This document shows positions 11,803-22,458 of a DNA stretch of 64,000 nucleotides, one piece after another (position 1 is the stretch's first letter; the number at the start of each line of letters is the position of its first letter). A program made the translations under genes and the position numbers. The notes beneath the pieces were generated by a model that saw only the letters and a program-made list of their open reading frames with translations, was not told the origin of the DNA and ran no database searches. This stretch comes from Paramyrothecium sp. XJ0827 (Eukaryota; Ascomycota; Sordariomycetes; Hypocreales; Stachybotryaceae), in contig JAJFPB010000003.1 in assembly GCA_020881915.1 (NCBI GenBank), forward strand, positions 4,898,001 through 4,962,000. Direction: 5' to 3'.

Positions 11803-12063
11803 TCAAGAGTTATTCTTGGTTGGCGGTTTCTGAACCACTGGCTTCCCGTTCATTTTAGTCGTTCCCACATATTCACCACCGCGAGTAGGTGGATTGCCTT
11901 CACCCACGTACGAGGTAGTCCAATGGGCTTGTTCTTCCGCGTAGAACTGTGCCGCATATGCTGCTTGGGCACCTTCGTCTTCTTTTCCTTTCTGCGCCGA
12001 ACCTTCCCCCTTCTCGTGCGCCGCATTGCCTCTCGAGTCGGCCGGCGGCATTGTGAGCGGCAT
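11803..12063 (-). CDS. Small hydrophilic protein of unknown function
   Basis: Single-exon frame of 86 residues. It is strongly hydrophilic, rich in Glu, Lys, Gly and Ala, with segments EKGEGSAQKGKEDEGAQ and TTKMNGKPVVQKPP. No signal or membrane segment and probably disordered. The composition is unlike chance translation, which is why I keep it. A 12-base tandem duplication at the 5' end provides two in-frame ATGs (12063 and 12051); translation may begin at either. An upstream exon is possible. Function unknown. Confidence 0.45.
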   Translation of the reverse strand: MPLTMPPADSRGNAAHEKGEGSAQKGKEDEGAQAAYAAQFYAEEQAHWTTSYVGEGNPPTRGGEYVGTTKMNGKPVVQKPPTKNNS

Positions 12064-12069
12064 TGTGAG
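12046..12069. repeat. 12-bp tandem duplication over the start codon
   Basis: The 12-mer CGGCATTGTGAG occurs twice in direct succession (12046-12057, 12058-12069). On the minus strand each copy carries an ATG of the small hydrophilic protein, so the duplication adds four codons and a second possible start. Confidence 0.85.
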
Positions 12070-12553
12070 CGACCGGGGAAATTCTGCCTATCGAGTCAGC
12101 CCCTTGAAGGCATCTTCAATCTCGTAAATGGTAGTACATTACTTGTGCTTCAATATGTAGACAACGCCAAGAATGTCGTCTCCTGCCGAGAGAGCCGCTG
12201 TGGCGGGTTATATGAGCCTTAAATTTCAGTTAAGATCCTTGTCCATCTGTCATTAGAGATCCTGAAGGCTGAAGACAACGAAAGCATCGTGTTGCCCCGC
12301 CCAACGGCCAGCGGCTGCCTGCCTCAATGGCGCATGAATGGGTGTATTTGATAGGGTGGCATTGACGAGGCATCCAGTGCGCGGCCCATCCTATTTGCGG
12401 CTGACATCTCAGAAGGAACGCCAACGTGGCGCAGCTTGCCATATCACATTTGTGTGCAGCCGGGTTGTTCCTTTGCGAATTCGAGACAGGTCGAGTGCTG
12501 GGCGATCAATTGTTTCGCTGTGTTGAACAGCCTCACTCACGGCAAAGAACACC

Positions 12554-13745
12554 ATGGCGGACTTTGCTATGGCGGACTTCGCTGGGGTGGTGTTCACAGG
12601 CGGGTCGGATGCGTCGCAGCCGACCCCGGAAGAAATCGCAGAGTGTCCATGGTGAGCGTCATCCCCATCGGAGCAGGCAGTCTGTGCCGCCGTACTCATA
12701 GGCACAAGGAAATACAGAGGCTACAAGGACTTCAGTTCTTTTGTCGCAGCAGATCCGGATTTCTTTGCAGTGCGCAGGTTTGGTAGACTCCATACTCGAG
12801 CTCTGCTCACCCTGCAAGATCAGCTGAGTGAACTGGAGGAGAAACTGGACGCATTGGATGAGCAGTATAGCCTCAAGACAACAAAGATAATCGGCAGTAA
12901 GCCCCCGGTGGTTTTCACAGAACCCCTGATGGACAAAGACCAACTTGAAGCTGTGACGGCGAGCTTGGGTACGCAACCAGATCTCTCACAAACCCGAGAT
13001 ATCAACAACGGCACCGTTAGAGATGACATGCCAGAAAGAGCCAAACTCGTTTCAACTATAGTTGCCAAACTTGCAGAGTATGGTAGGTACTAATGAGGCA
13101 ATACTGGCAAAAATTGCCTTGAGCACCACCAACTTACGGGCTACATTAGACAGGCTGCTTTTGGATCACACCGCATTGAGGAACATGACGGCTGCACCCG
13201 AGAGAAATGTCAGGAACGTCAAAGATTGGTTCAGATATAACCCTGGCGCAATCATGGAGGAAGAATCACAGTTCATCGAGCACCGAGACGACCTGGTGAC
13301 TGGATATCACCCCAAGCCGAGAATTCGCGTGTACTTTGAGGACTATGTTCTCCTACGCACAAAAGCCTTTCGTCGATTTCTCAAGAAACAGAAACCGTCT
13401 AACATGAGCCCCCATGATGAAGTGAACCTCTTCAGCGACCAGACTGTGGATACTCTAGGGTCTTCGACGGTGTTCATCGCGGCACTACTCATGCTAATCA
13501 CCCCACTGTGGGTTCTCCAGGCTTTGGAAGATATCCATTCAAAACTGGCTGTCATAACGAGCTTTGTGGTAATTTGTTTGCTGTTCCTTAGTCTAGGGAC
13601 TCTTGGCAGGCCATTTGAGAGACTGGCAGCGACCGCAGGGTAAGACGCCGCGGGCAATCTTCAAACAGTGCTAACAGTGCCCAGATATGCTGCTGTACTT
13701 GTGGTATTTCTTCAACTGGGAGTAGACTCGTCCCAGACTGTTTGA
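12554..13745 (+). CDS. DUF6594 membrane protein
   Basis: Model join(12554..12651, 12709..13086, 13154..13639, 13685..13745), 340 aa. The first exon join produces the family hallmark CPWKYRGYKDFSSF, followed by DPDFFAVRRFGRLHTRALL, a coiled-coil stretch LQDQLSELEEKLDALDEQY, the FRYNPGAIMEEESQFIEHRDDLV block, and at the C-terminus two or three membrane segments (VFIAALLMLITPLWVLQAL, LAVITSFVVICLLFLSLGTL, YAAVLVVFLQLGV). That is the standard DUF6594 layout: cytosolic coiled-coil head and C-terminal membrane anchor. The second intron (13087-13153) is needed to give the usual EYGRLLLDHTALRN junction; without it the frames do not meet. No biochemical role is known for the family. It lies tail to tail with the caspase-like/DUF6590 gene, 201 bases apart. 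Confidence 0.85.
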
Positions 13746-13946
13746 GAGAATAGATGTAACCAGACTGTAATTTTAATTGTCTATGGGAACCTTTTCTATC
13801 TATCCATATTATCAACGTCTTAACCCCACTCGAGATATGTGAAGTTAAATTGACCCAGGACCCAATGATCATTGCCACCCACAATTACATCCATCAAGTC
13901 TGAGGCTCATGTGAAACTGGGAATCACAGCATGTCTTGGTACCCGG

Positions 13947-16900
13947 CTATCTCCTTGAATGGTGCTTCCGGCGATGATGAACTTTTGAGTCCCAACAAGC
14001 ATCGATTGAATCAGTTACGGTCTCCCAGTCTCGGGGCTCGATGTACCCAATGAAATAGGCTTTCATATTGTGTTCGACTGTCGTAAGCTTCGAGTAATTC
14101 ACCCTGCTTGCTTTGGAAAGTGATTCCGTCGTTGCAGTCATAACCATGGCGATGGGAGGGAAACCCAACTTTGGCTCGCCATGCAGCAGCTGAGGCCTCG
14201 ATTGTGAGGACGTCGACGAGACATATATGATGCCGTGTTTCTCAGGCTTGACACCCTTCTTCGTGCACCCCTTGTCTCTGTAGCTTAGGATCGGGCTGGT
14301 ACTGGTTAGGAAAGCTTGGGATAACCGAGTGAGTTCAGCTTACATGCAGGTGCTATGACCTTGATCATTTGCGACGACTATGAATCGCCGGTAGCCAATG
14401 TATAGTTTGTCCTTGGTTAGTTCTATCCGTTCACTCATCATAGCCGAGCTTTGACCGGCTGGCTCGGACCATAGCACCTTGAAAACCTAAAACAAATTCA
14501 GCGCACGGTGCCAATAGCAAGAATGAAAAAGAATACATGACCAGGTTGGAATGCGGTGGACGGGTGGACCCTGAAATCTGTCTTGATATTAGCCAACTAC
14601 ATAGCTGTTTCATTTGACAAATGATTCAAACTTATCACATACTCGGGTCAATAATCTCGGCGTCAAATGGCTCGACGCCTTTTTGTACCCCGGCGAAGAG
14701 GTGGTCGTTGGTGTCTTGATCTCCTACATCGTCTTCAAAGCCATACTCTGCAAACCTAGCCTTGAGCAGATCTATGTGGTATCATGGTCAGCTAATCAAC
14801 GATCAATTCAACGCTTGCAGCAGCATCAAGGCGACCAGTACCATCATATGTGTATGTGTTCGACGGATTCTCCGATGAAGTGTATTCTGTTGAATGAGGA
14901 CGTCTAGAAGCCAGAGGTGTTTTGTACCCGGGGGGTTCATTTTCAGCTGATGAGCTGGCCCCGGAAGTCGCGAGTCCTTCTGCTGAAACATCAGGTCGAA
15001 GCTCGGGATCGAATGAGACCGATTTTCCCTTTTCTTTATACTTTGGAGTTGAGGTTGTCTCCAGGCCTTTCCCTTTCCAACTGGGTTCCAACGGGATTAT
15101 CGGCTCTTCCGACCGACTAGTCCGACGGCTACGACTCACTTCTCGGTGACTGTTGGACTCCCTGTACTGAGGACGTGATGAAGACCCGGCATCGGAGATT
15201 TCGTGAAATTCGTGACCACGCCTCCCCCTTGTCTCATCATGCGTCTTGTTTGTTAATGTATTATCGAATGCGACCTCAGACGCTGTTTCCAATATTGATA
15301 AAGCTACACGTATTATGAGCCGAGACATGGGAACCTAGAGAAAATACTAACCTGTTCTCGAGCTTCTGCCTAGAGAGTTTGGGGTATCACAATGCCGGCT
15401 TCTCTGGGCTGAAGACCAAAAATGGGACTGTGATATTGCCTCCGACACACCGGTTCTTTCGTCGTCGTCGTGCCAGCCGAAAAAACGACTCCAGCCGCCA
15501 CTCAAGCGGTCTGCAATTCTAAGCCAGGGTTGATCGTGCTCAACCAGATGCTTTGCATTTATGTATCGGATCAGGTAGGCCTACAAGGTGTTAAATACGT
15601 GAGACAAAAAGTGCGGTGTGGCCTACTTTATTTCTCTGAATATTATCTTCAGAGAGTAGTTGAGTGCCACCGGGCCCTTTAAGCTGTCTCATGTGCTGCA
15701 ATATGTCCTCGTAGATGAGTTTGTGATTTATCTCCCTCGAATTCCCTACTTCTTCAACACTTGAGAAAACTTTAGTAAGAGCTGTATCAGCAGCATTCAG
15801 CGACAGGATCAGTGTGCGGTCTTCCTCCGTCTCAGGCTGGTGTAACTGGAGGTCAGGGTGGGCCATTGTGTCAAGAAAAGAGTCATCTTCAAGGACTTGA
15901 CTCGCAGACAAATTATCGACTTTCTCTGGCTGTAGTTGTTGTTGTCCACTTGGTTTAGTCTCAAGAGCATCTGAATTCTCAGCGCCGTCTCGGTGCCCTC
16001 GCAATGGCAACCTTGTAGTCATTGCAATGTCTTCCGCGACTCCAGTAACAGACCTCTCGCCTTTCGTAAAGCCTATGAACGAGACGGCGGGATTCCGTGG
16101 CAACATATTCCAAACGGAAATTGGCACCTCAACCAACAGAAGGTCCGAGTAGCTCTGATAGATTTTCTCAAATACTACCACACCCGCTGGCGCTGAAAGT
16201 AGCCAACTCTTAAGCGCTTCCATGTTATTCTCATCGTCAACAATCCTCACCGCCAGCAGGACCCGGGGCAATTTTAGATCGATTTGGCTTGATGAATTTT
16301 GGGGGAAGGTTTCTTCCTTCTCGCGTCGAGGAGTGCATGGATCCTTAGGTGCTAGCAATATAGTCCTCGGTGCATCGTTGACAGATAGCAGCATGTGAAT
16401 CGGAGTGGTCCGCACAGCCTTTGTCAACACCACTTTACCAGTTTCCCTATCCTTGATGATTGCATCATCCGACCCAAAGATACCGCGGGCCTTCCAGTTC
16501 TGCAGTCTATCAATTACTCCACGGTGAAGGTCAGCCACCGACCGCGGGGTGGGTGAGTGTACAGCTTCGCAAAGCTCATCAATCAAGGCGGATGTAAAAG
16601 AGTCTGGTCCAGCGACAGGTACTTTTGCCTCGAAACCCCCCGCAAAAAGACACTCGACTACCGCTCTGCTTGGCTGGCTGTTGGTGGGATGCGCGTAAAG
16701 GGAATGGCAGCAGTCGTAGATCAAGAGAACATCGGGTGAGTCATCTTGTGCGCGTGCGAGGATGGGTTGGATATTGGCTGTATCGAAGCTAGTGCCTATG
16801 CCATCTTTGGTAGAGCTCCTGTTGAAATATCATTAATAACGGACACGAACACTGATGGTGGCGCAGGCGTACCTCGAATGCCATATTGGTGGAGCACCGC

Positions 16901-17555
16901 TATGTGCCCCTGGCCTCGCGTGACCAGCATAGTAGACGATTAAAAGATTGTCTTGGTGTCCATACAATTCGATGAACTCGTCTACCCTCCGTCGGATCAA
17001 CAAATCGGATTTGGAGTCCGGAATTGCGAGACTGTAAGCATTGTACCCAAACTGGTCCACGAATATGTTCCTTAGTCTTGTCATTTCACGGTCCATATGG
17101 GGGATATCGTTCTCCTTCCAACTGATCATGAGTGCATGGACATCCGCGTAGTTTATGTGACGCTTCGGCCAAGCCGCATTCACGGCCGTACTAACATCAT
17201 CGAGCCAGGCGTCGAGAGTTACATGATAATGTGAAGATACAGTGTTGTGCGATGATGAGAGTGATTGGATATCAATGGAACCGTTCTGACACGTGCAGCC
17301 TCCGCAGACGCATCGCCCTCTACCGTCTGCGCTGTCATGGTGGGAGGGTTTGAGAGCTTGTGAGCTGCGAGAGCTTGTGGGAGTCAGCTCAGGAGTGAGA
17401 GTCGGCGCAGACTTGGCCGTGGATTTGGACGGGTGCCGAGTGGATGATCCGTTGCTCGACTGATTCTCGCTGCGTCCCACCTTACGCTTCTTCCAAGTTC
17501 GCATTTCCACTTCGACGATTAGGGTTACTGGCAAAGGGGGATCACATAATATCAC
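13947..17555 (-). CDS. Caspase-like (C14) protein fused to DUF6590
   Basis: Model complement(join(13947..14295, 14344..14486, 14537..14577, 14643..14760, 14813..15303, 15352..15580, 15627..16818, 16873..17555)), 1081 aa. Residues 1-110 are basic/Ser-rich with a Cys motif CVCGGCTC. Residues ~112-290 are a caspase-like domain: LLIVYYAGHARP supplies the catalytic His212, and after the first intron VLLIYDCCHSLYA supplies Cys265. A middle region (~290-660) and a Ser/Glu/Arg-rich, probably disordered linker (~680-865) follow. Residues ~905-1065 are DUF6590: FRVHPSTAFQPG, VFKVLWSEPAG, YRRFIVVANDQGHSTCIPI, KPEKHGIIYV, FIGYIEPRDW. C14 peptidases act in programmed cell death and proteostasis; DUF6590 has no known function. 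The acceptor of exon 5 (14760) is the weakest join. ATG at 17504 is an alternative start. Confidence 0.8.
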
Positions 17556-18695
17556 GAAAGCAAAGCCTTGCGTATGCGGGGTTTGCTGCAGCTGTCTTCA
17601 GCCTCGATGCAGCAGTGCGGCTGTGCTTGGATGGCACGTGGTCTGACCTGGTCTAACCAGAGTGGCAACCAGTAGCCTTGTCTAAGATTCATGGCCAGGT
17701 GGTACAGGGTTGATCGCATATTCCATGTCTCCAGCTGTCCCAGTTTCCCGTAATGAGGCCAGTAGAATACAACGGTGTGTAACTGCAACATAAGCGACCT
17801 CTTAGTTCAAGACATTAGCTTAACGAATAGGAAGCTTTCGATCATATTTACAACGAAGCGCCAACCAAGACATTTTGTAAGCTGTGGCGAACGGACACAC
17901 CTGGAAGTTCCGGTAAAGACGAAGGTTCCTGCTCCAGATGCAGCCATAACAGGGATAAGAAAACTACTGATATGGTAGAAGCAGAGATATGATGACTATG
18001 AAGGGTGTGTTCTAATTTACTCAATTGATGGCAAATATCGCTTAGCATAGTTTGTCTAGAGCATGTACTTCAACTCATGCAGTCATCTAGCTATATCCGG
18101 CACTACCAGCATGGGTTCTGGGCAGCTTTTTCAAATCTGGTAGTCAATCTGGCACCCATATCCAATCACGAAGGGCGCCTCCACCAAGGGTTTGATTCCA
18201 ACCCGGCTCGCTTGGCCACTAACACGGCATCTGAGTGGCGCCTTGTTCGCAAGCCCTCACCTATGCCAACAATCATGATGTGCAAAAGCTGCACCACAAA
18301 CGGCTAACTCTCGTTATAAATGCAAGCTTCTCCCCAGTGGATGTGCGCCGGCAATGCATAGTTGCCGTTCTCCTCATCTGCATACCAACTGGAACCCTCC
18401 CTGTCCGCCAACGCATGTGGTGCATCGGCCGTGCCTCTGGACGCATGTTGCTTACCTTCTACCAGGCGTCACGTTTGAACCGGGTCCAGGACAGTGGAAG
18501 CGCATCGCCGGCCTTTCTAGTTTCCAGGGTCGCATCCACATCTTACGTGCAGAACGCCGTCAACGGAGTCAGCTGCTTCACCTGTGTTTCCAGACAACGT
18601 TCATAATGTATGGGCCTCGCCTAGCTGCCATTGCTCGCTTAGCGGCCTACGCTCTCACGTACTTCACAGTATTGGCGTTTGGAGTCTGTAGCAAG
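17556..18695. other. Divergent promoter region
   Basis: Shared 5' region of the caspase-like gene (minus) and the alcohol oxidase-like gene (plus). The open frame of the oxidase continues upstream of its chosen start as far as 18354. An in-frame ATG at 18606 would add 30 residues with a hydrophobic stretch (IARLAAYALTYFTVLAFGV), so an alternative N-terminus cannot be excluded. No other gene is visible. Confidence 0.5.
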
Positions 18696-20637
18696 ATGCC
18701 GATATACACGCATCTGCCCAGCCAACTCACAGAGGTTGACGTGATCATTGCTGGCGGTAAGTGAACGGCGATCCAGCACCCGGCGCCGTTCAGAGGCTAC
18801 AAATTGCTGATTCAATTGATCCCTCAGGCGGCACCGCCGGTAACATTATCGCATCACGACTTAGCGATGCCGACCCCAATCTTAGCATTCTGGTCATCGA
18901 GGGTGGCCAGGACAACTACCAAAGTCCAAGCATCGTTCATCCAGCCCTGTTCCTGGGCGCTTTAATGCCCGATAGTACCACCGTCGTCACCTACCAGGGT
19001 ATCAAAGAACCCGCCTTGGCGGACAGGCAGCTTGCCATACCGGTGGGCGCCGTTCTCGGTGGTGGCTCTTCCATCAACATCATGATGTATAGCCGAGCTC
19101 AGCGCCACGACTTTGACTCGTGGAAGACCCCTGGTTGGTCTGCAAAGGAGATCTTGCCATTTATGAAGAAGGTGTGTTTTGTTGCCTGCAATGCCGCGAG
19201 TATCACTTCCATGGTATTGACAATGCCTCACAGCTCGAAACTTTCCACGGCTCCAGTGGCGCACCTGCTCGACACGGAACCAATGGTCCCATTCAAGTTT
19301 CGCGCGGCACCTACAGCGCCAAGAGGGCCGAAGATGACTTCATAGAAGCAGCGGCCAGTCTTGGTTGGCCCGAATTTCCCGATCTGCAGGACTTAGACTC
19401 TTGTAACGGCACCCAGCGTGCCATGCGCTACGTCGGACCTGATGGCAGGCGACAGGATACGGCGCACGCTTACCTGCACCCTCGTACACGAGATGGGAAT
19501 CACCCCAACCTGCATGTTCTTGTTGAGCACCAGATCATCAAGGTCTTGTTTAAGAATAAGAAAGCTGTTGGTGTCGAGTTCAGGCCCAATCCCCTTTTCC
19601 AGAAGGAGGATATGAGGCAGACTATAAGGGCACGGAGGCTCATCATCCTATCTGCCGGGGCTCTCGGCACCCCATCCATCTTGGAAAGGTCAGGAGTCGG
19701 TCACCCTGGTGTTCTCAAGAAGGCCGGTATCAAGACCATTGCTGCCGTTCCTGGCGTTGGCAACAACTACCAGGACCACCACCTTGTTACCTACTCATAC
19801 CGGACGACATTGCACCCCAATGAGACGGTTGATGGAATCATCACAGGTCGTGTCAACACCACAGAGCTCATTGCAAACAACAGATCTATACTTGGATGGA
19901 ACGCCCAGGACGTTACTTGCAAGCTTCGGCCGTCTGCAGCTGACATTGCCGCATTGGGGCCAGAATTTCAAAGTGCTTGGGACAAGGACTTCAAGAATCA
20001 TCCGGATAAGCCACTTATACTGATGGCACCGATCAACGGGTTCCCTGGGGACCCTAGCACCGTCCCTGTTGGGCAATACTTTTCCTTGTCCGCATTCTCT
20101 GTTTATCCATACTCACGCGGCTCGTTCCACGTCAATGGCCCTAACATTGATGATGGCGTGACATTGCGAACAGGTTTCTTGACTGATACTGGAAGCATCG
20201 ACATCAAAAAGCACATTTGGGCCTACAAGACGCATCGAGAGATTATGCGACGTATGAAGACGTATCGCGGCGAGGTAGAAGGCTCCCACCCCCCGTTCGC
20301 TGCCGAATCTGCTGCTAGGCCCGTCATCCTAGACGCGCCACTCCCAGTCGACGCACCCCACATTGTGTACACGCCCGAGGACGATGCTGTTATCGAGAAA
20401 TACGTGCGTGGAGCCGTCGGTACCACTTGGCACTCGCTGGGTACCTGTAAGATGGCGCCTCTTGGCAAGGGCGGAGTCGTTGATAAGGACTTGAACGTCC
20501 ATGGAGTCCAGGGGTTGAAGATTGCTGATTTGAGTATTCCGCCCGAGAACGTAGCTGCCAATACGGCCAATACTGCCATGACGATTGGCGAGAAAGCGGC
20601 CGCGATTTTCATCAAAGAGCTGAATCTTCAACCATGA
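18696..20637 (+). CDS. GMC oxidoreductase, alcohol (methanol) oxidase-like
   Basis: Model join(18696..18756, 18828..19171, 19234..20637), 602 aa. The FAD-binding fold is split by intron 1: VDVIIAGG-GTAGNIIASRL with ILVIEGG after it (dinucleotide-binding Gly-rich loop and Glu). GMC signature 1 is VGAVLGGGSSINIMMYSRA, and signature 2 is LSAGALGTPSILERSGVG. The C-terminal active-site region has TTWHSLGTCKMAP (catalytic His) and ANTANTAMTIGEKAA. Layout and length follow fungal alcohol oxidases, which oxidise short primary alcohols to aldehydes with O2, giving H2O2, normally in peroxisomes. The C-terminus (NLQP) is not a classical PTS1. With an upstream ATG at 18606 the protein would gain a hydrophobic leader and could enter the secretory path. 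Substrate not determinable from sequence. Confidence 0.88.
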
Positions 20638-20850
20638 GGTCAAGCCATCATAGCTCATACAGCCTTAATACACCTTCGATTGAGGGTGCAGCAATGGGGC
20701 AGCAGTAAACTTAGTCGCACTGGTAGCAATTGAATATCAAGTGGTACCAGTCTCGTGAAGCTTTATCTTCATCAGTAGATGCAGGGCACAGGCACGTTGG
20801 GAACAAGTCAAGCATGAATAATATCCTTGTATTGCTACAATCTCTCCTGC

Positions 20851-22458
20851 TTAACAGTACTTCTCCATCTCCCTCTCCGCAACAGATGCATCCGTAATTC
20901 CGGTCTGCTTCTCAATGACCTTGACCGCCATGCAATCACCCGACACGTTCAGGGCAGTACGGAAGCGGTCCAAGAACCAGTCGATGGCGGTGATGACGGC
21001 GAACATACCAGTCAAGGGCACGTTGATACTCTCGCAAATCATGATGATGAGGACGAGCGACGAGCTAGGAATGGGCGTAGCGCCGATGGAGGCAAGAGTG
21101 GACAGGCAAACAACAATGACATATTGGACTGGCGTGATGTCTATGCCCTGGGTCCTCGCAATGAAGGTGACAGCGACGGGGAAATAGATAGCAGTTCTGC
21201 AAGGTGAGTTAGTCTCAATTGTGGCCAGCAGCTTGATAGGAACCGCCAACTTACCCGTCCATGTTGATCATACAACCCAGGGGAACGGCGAACTTGTTGA
21301 TGACTTCAGGTACACCACGTTCGCGAACAACTCTGATGGTAACGGGGAGTGTGCCGGCAGAAGATGCCGAGCCCCAAGCAGTGATCCAAGCCGGCGAGCA
21401 CGCAAACCAGTATGTGTAGGGGTTCATTCTCGTGAAGAACCAGAAGATGATGGGGATAACGACAAAGAGGTGGATGAAGAAGTTAGTTAAGGCACCCGCG
21501 ATGAGGAAACCCAGACTCTCAGCCATGGTAGCCAGGTCCAGTGTAAACAGGTTGGACAGGATGAGCGAGAAGACACCGTAGGGCGCTGCTTGGATCAAGA
21601 AGGTGATGATAACAGTGACGATAGCATCGACTTCGTGCGAGACCTTGACAATAGACGAGCCAGGCTTCAAGAGCAGGCCGACGATGATGGACGCAACAAC
21701 CACCGCAAGCAGCTCCGTGTTGGCCAACGAGCGGATGATATTGTTCGACACAAAACTTTGAAAGAGGTTGACAACACTCTCGGAGATGGTGTAGCTGGGC
21801 CTGGCGTCGATATCTTCTTGATCAGACTCGCTCAATGCCAATTGGGAATCATCAACCTCGCGGAATCTGGGCGCCCAGACAAGCGATGTAAGGATTGTAC
21901 TAATTACAATGGCCAGTACGGTCGTAATCATGTAGTAACCGACCGTCCAGTAAGCCAGTTTCTTGCTGTCCTCAGCGAGGGCCTTCATCCTCTGCATGGA
22001 GATGATGAGGGCCGTGATGATCAGAGGAAGGACTGTAGTGAGACGTTCAGTTAGTCAAGCGTACTAGCAACGGTTCTTCCTCAGGGATTCATACCAACAC
22101 ACTGGAGACCACGAAGCCAGAGAGAACCAGGAATACCGATGATGTCGATGGCGGCTTGCGGCACCTCGTCGGTCGTGGTGACGACGGCCAGACCAATAGC
22201 AATGGCGAGGATGGCAGCCGAGACGATCTGGAGAGCAGAGCCAGGCTCCTTGATGGAGTACCACCAGGGACGCTTCACAGTTTCGCCGTCATTCTGAGAG
22301 GAGTTCGACTGGGAAGCCTCAAAGGCCTCGACGTTGCCAGTCTTGTTCTCATCGACAGCAGCCGGCAAGGGCTCCCTCTGAGACTGCAGGGAAGGCTGGG
22401 GCTCAACCGGATGGATGCTATCCGGCTCCTGGCTTTTCACCTTCTCATCGGACGACAT
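20851..22458 (-). CDS. Dicarboxylate/amino acid:cation symporter (SLC1/DAACS)
   Basis: Model complement(join(20851..21196, 21255..22032, 22095..22458)), 495 aa. An N-terminal polar tail of about 65 residues precedes a multi-pass transporter. Family landmarks in order: LPLIITALIISM (TM3), IQAAPYGVFSLI, hairpin HP1 WGSASSAGTLPVTI, the cation/substrate motif NMDGTAIYFPVAVTFIAR, hairpin HP2 ASIGATPIPSSSLVLIIMI, and DWFLDRFRTALNVSGDCMAV. Members couple uptake of C4-dicarboxylates, glutamate, aspartate or neutral amino acids to Na+ or H+. The conserved Arg/Asp of TM8 are present as DRFRTALN-x-SGD. It probably lies in the plasma membrane and feeds on acids or amino acids released outside. Introns of 58 and 62 nt are canonical. 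It is divergent from the GH32 gene. Confidence 0.9.

Noticed and set aside
12436..12786. 116-codon frame overlapping the DUF6594 5' end
   Set aside because: It is another frame of the real gene; the DUF6594 start at 12554 with its first intron explains the sequence.
13062..13643. Frameshifted DUF6594 pseudogene
   Set aside because: The two frames join cleanly through a 67-base GT...AG intron that yields the family-typical sequence, so no frameshift is needed.
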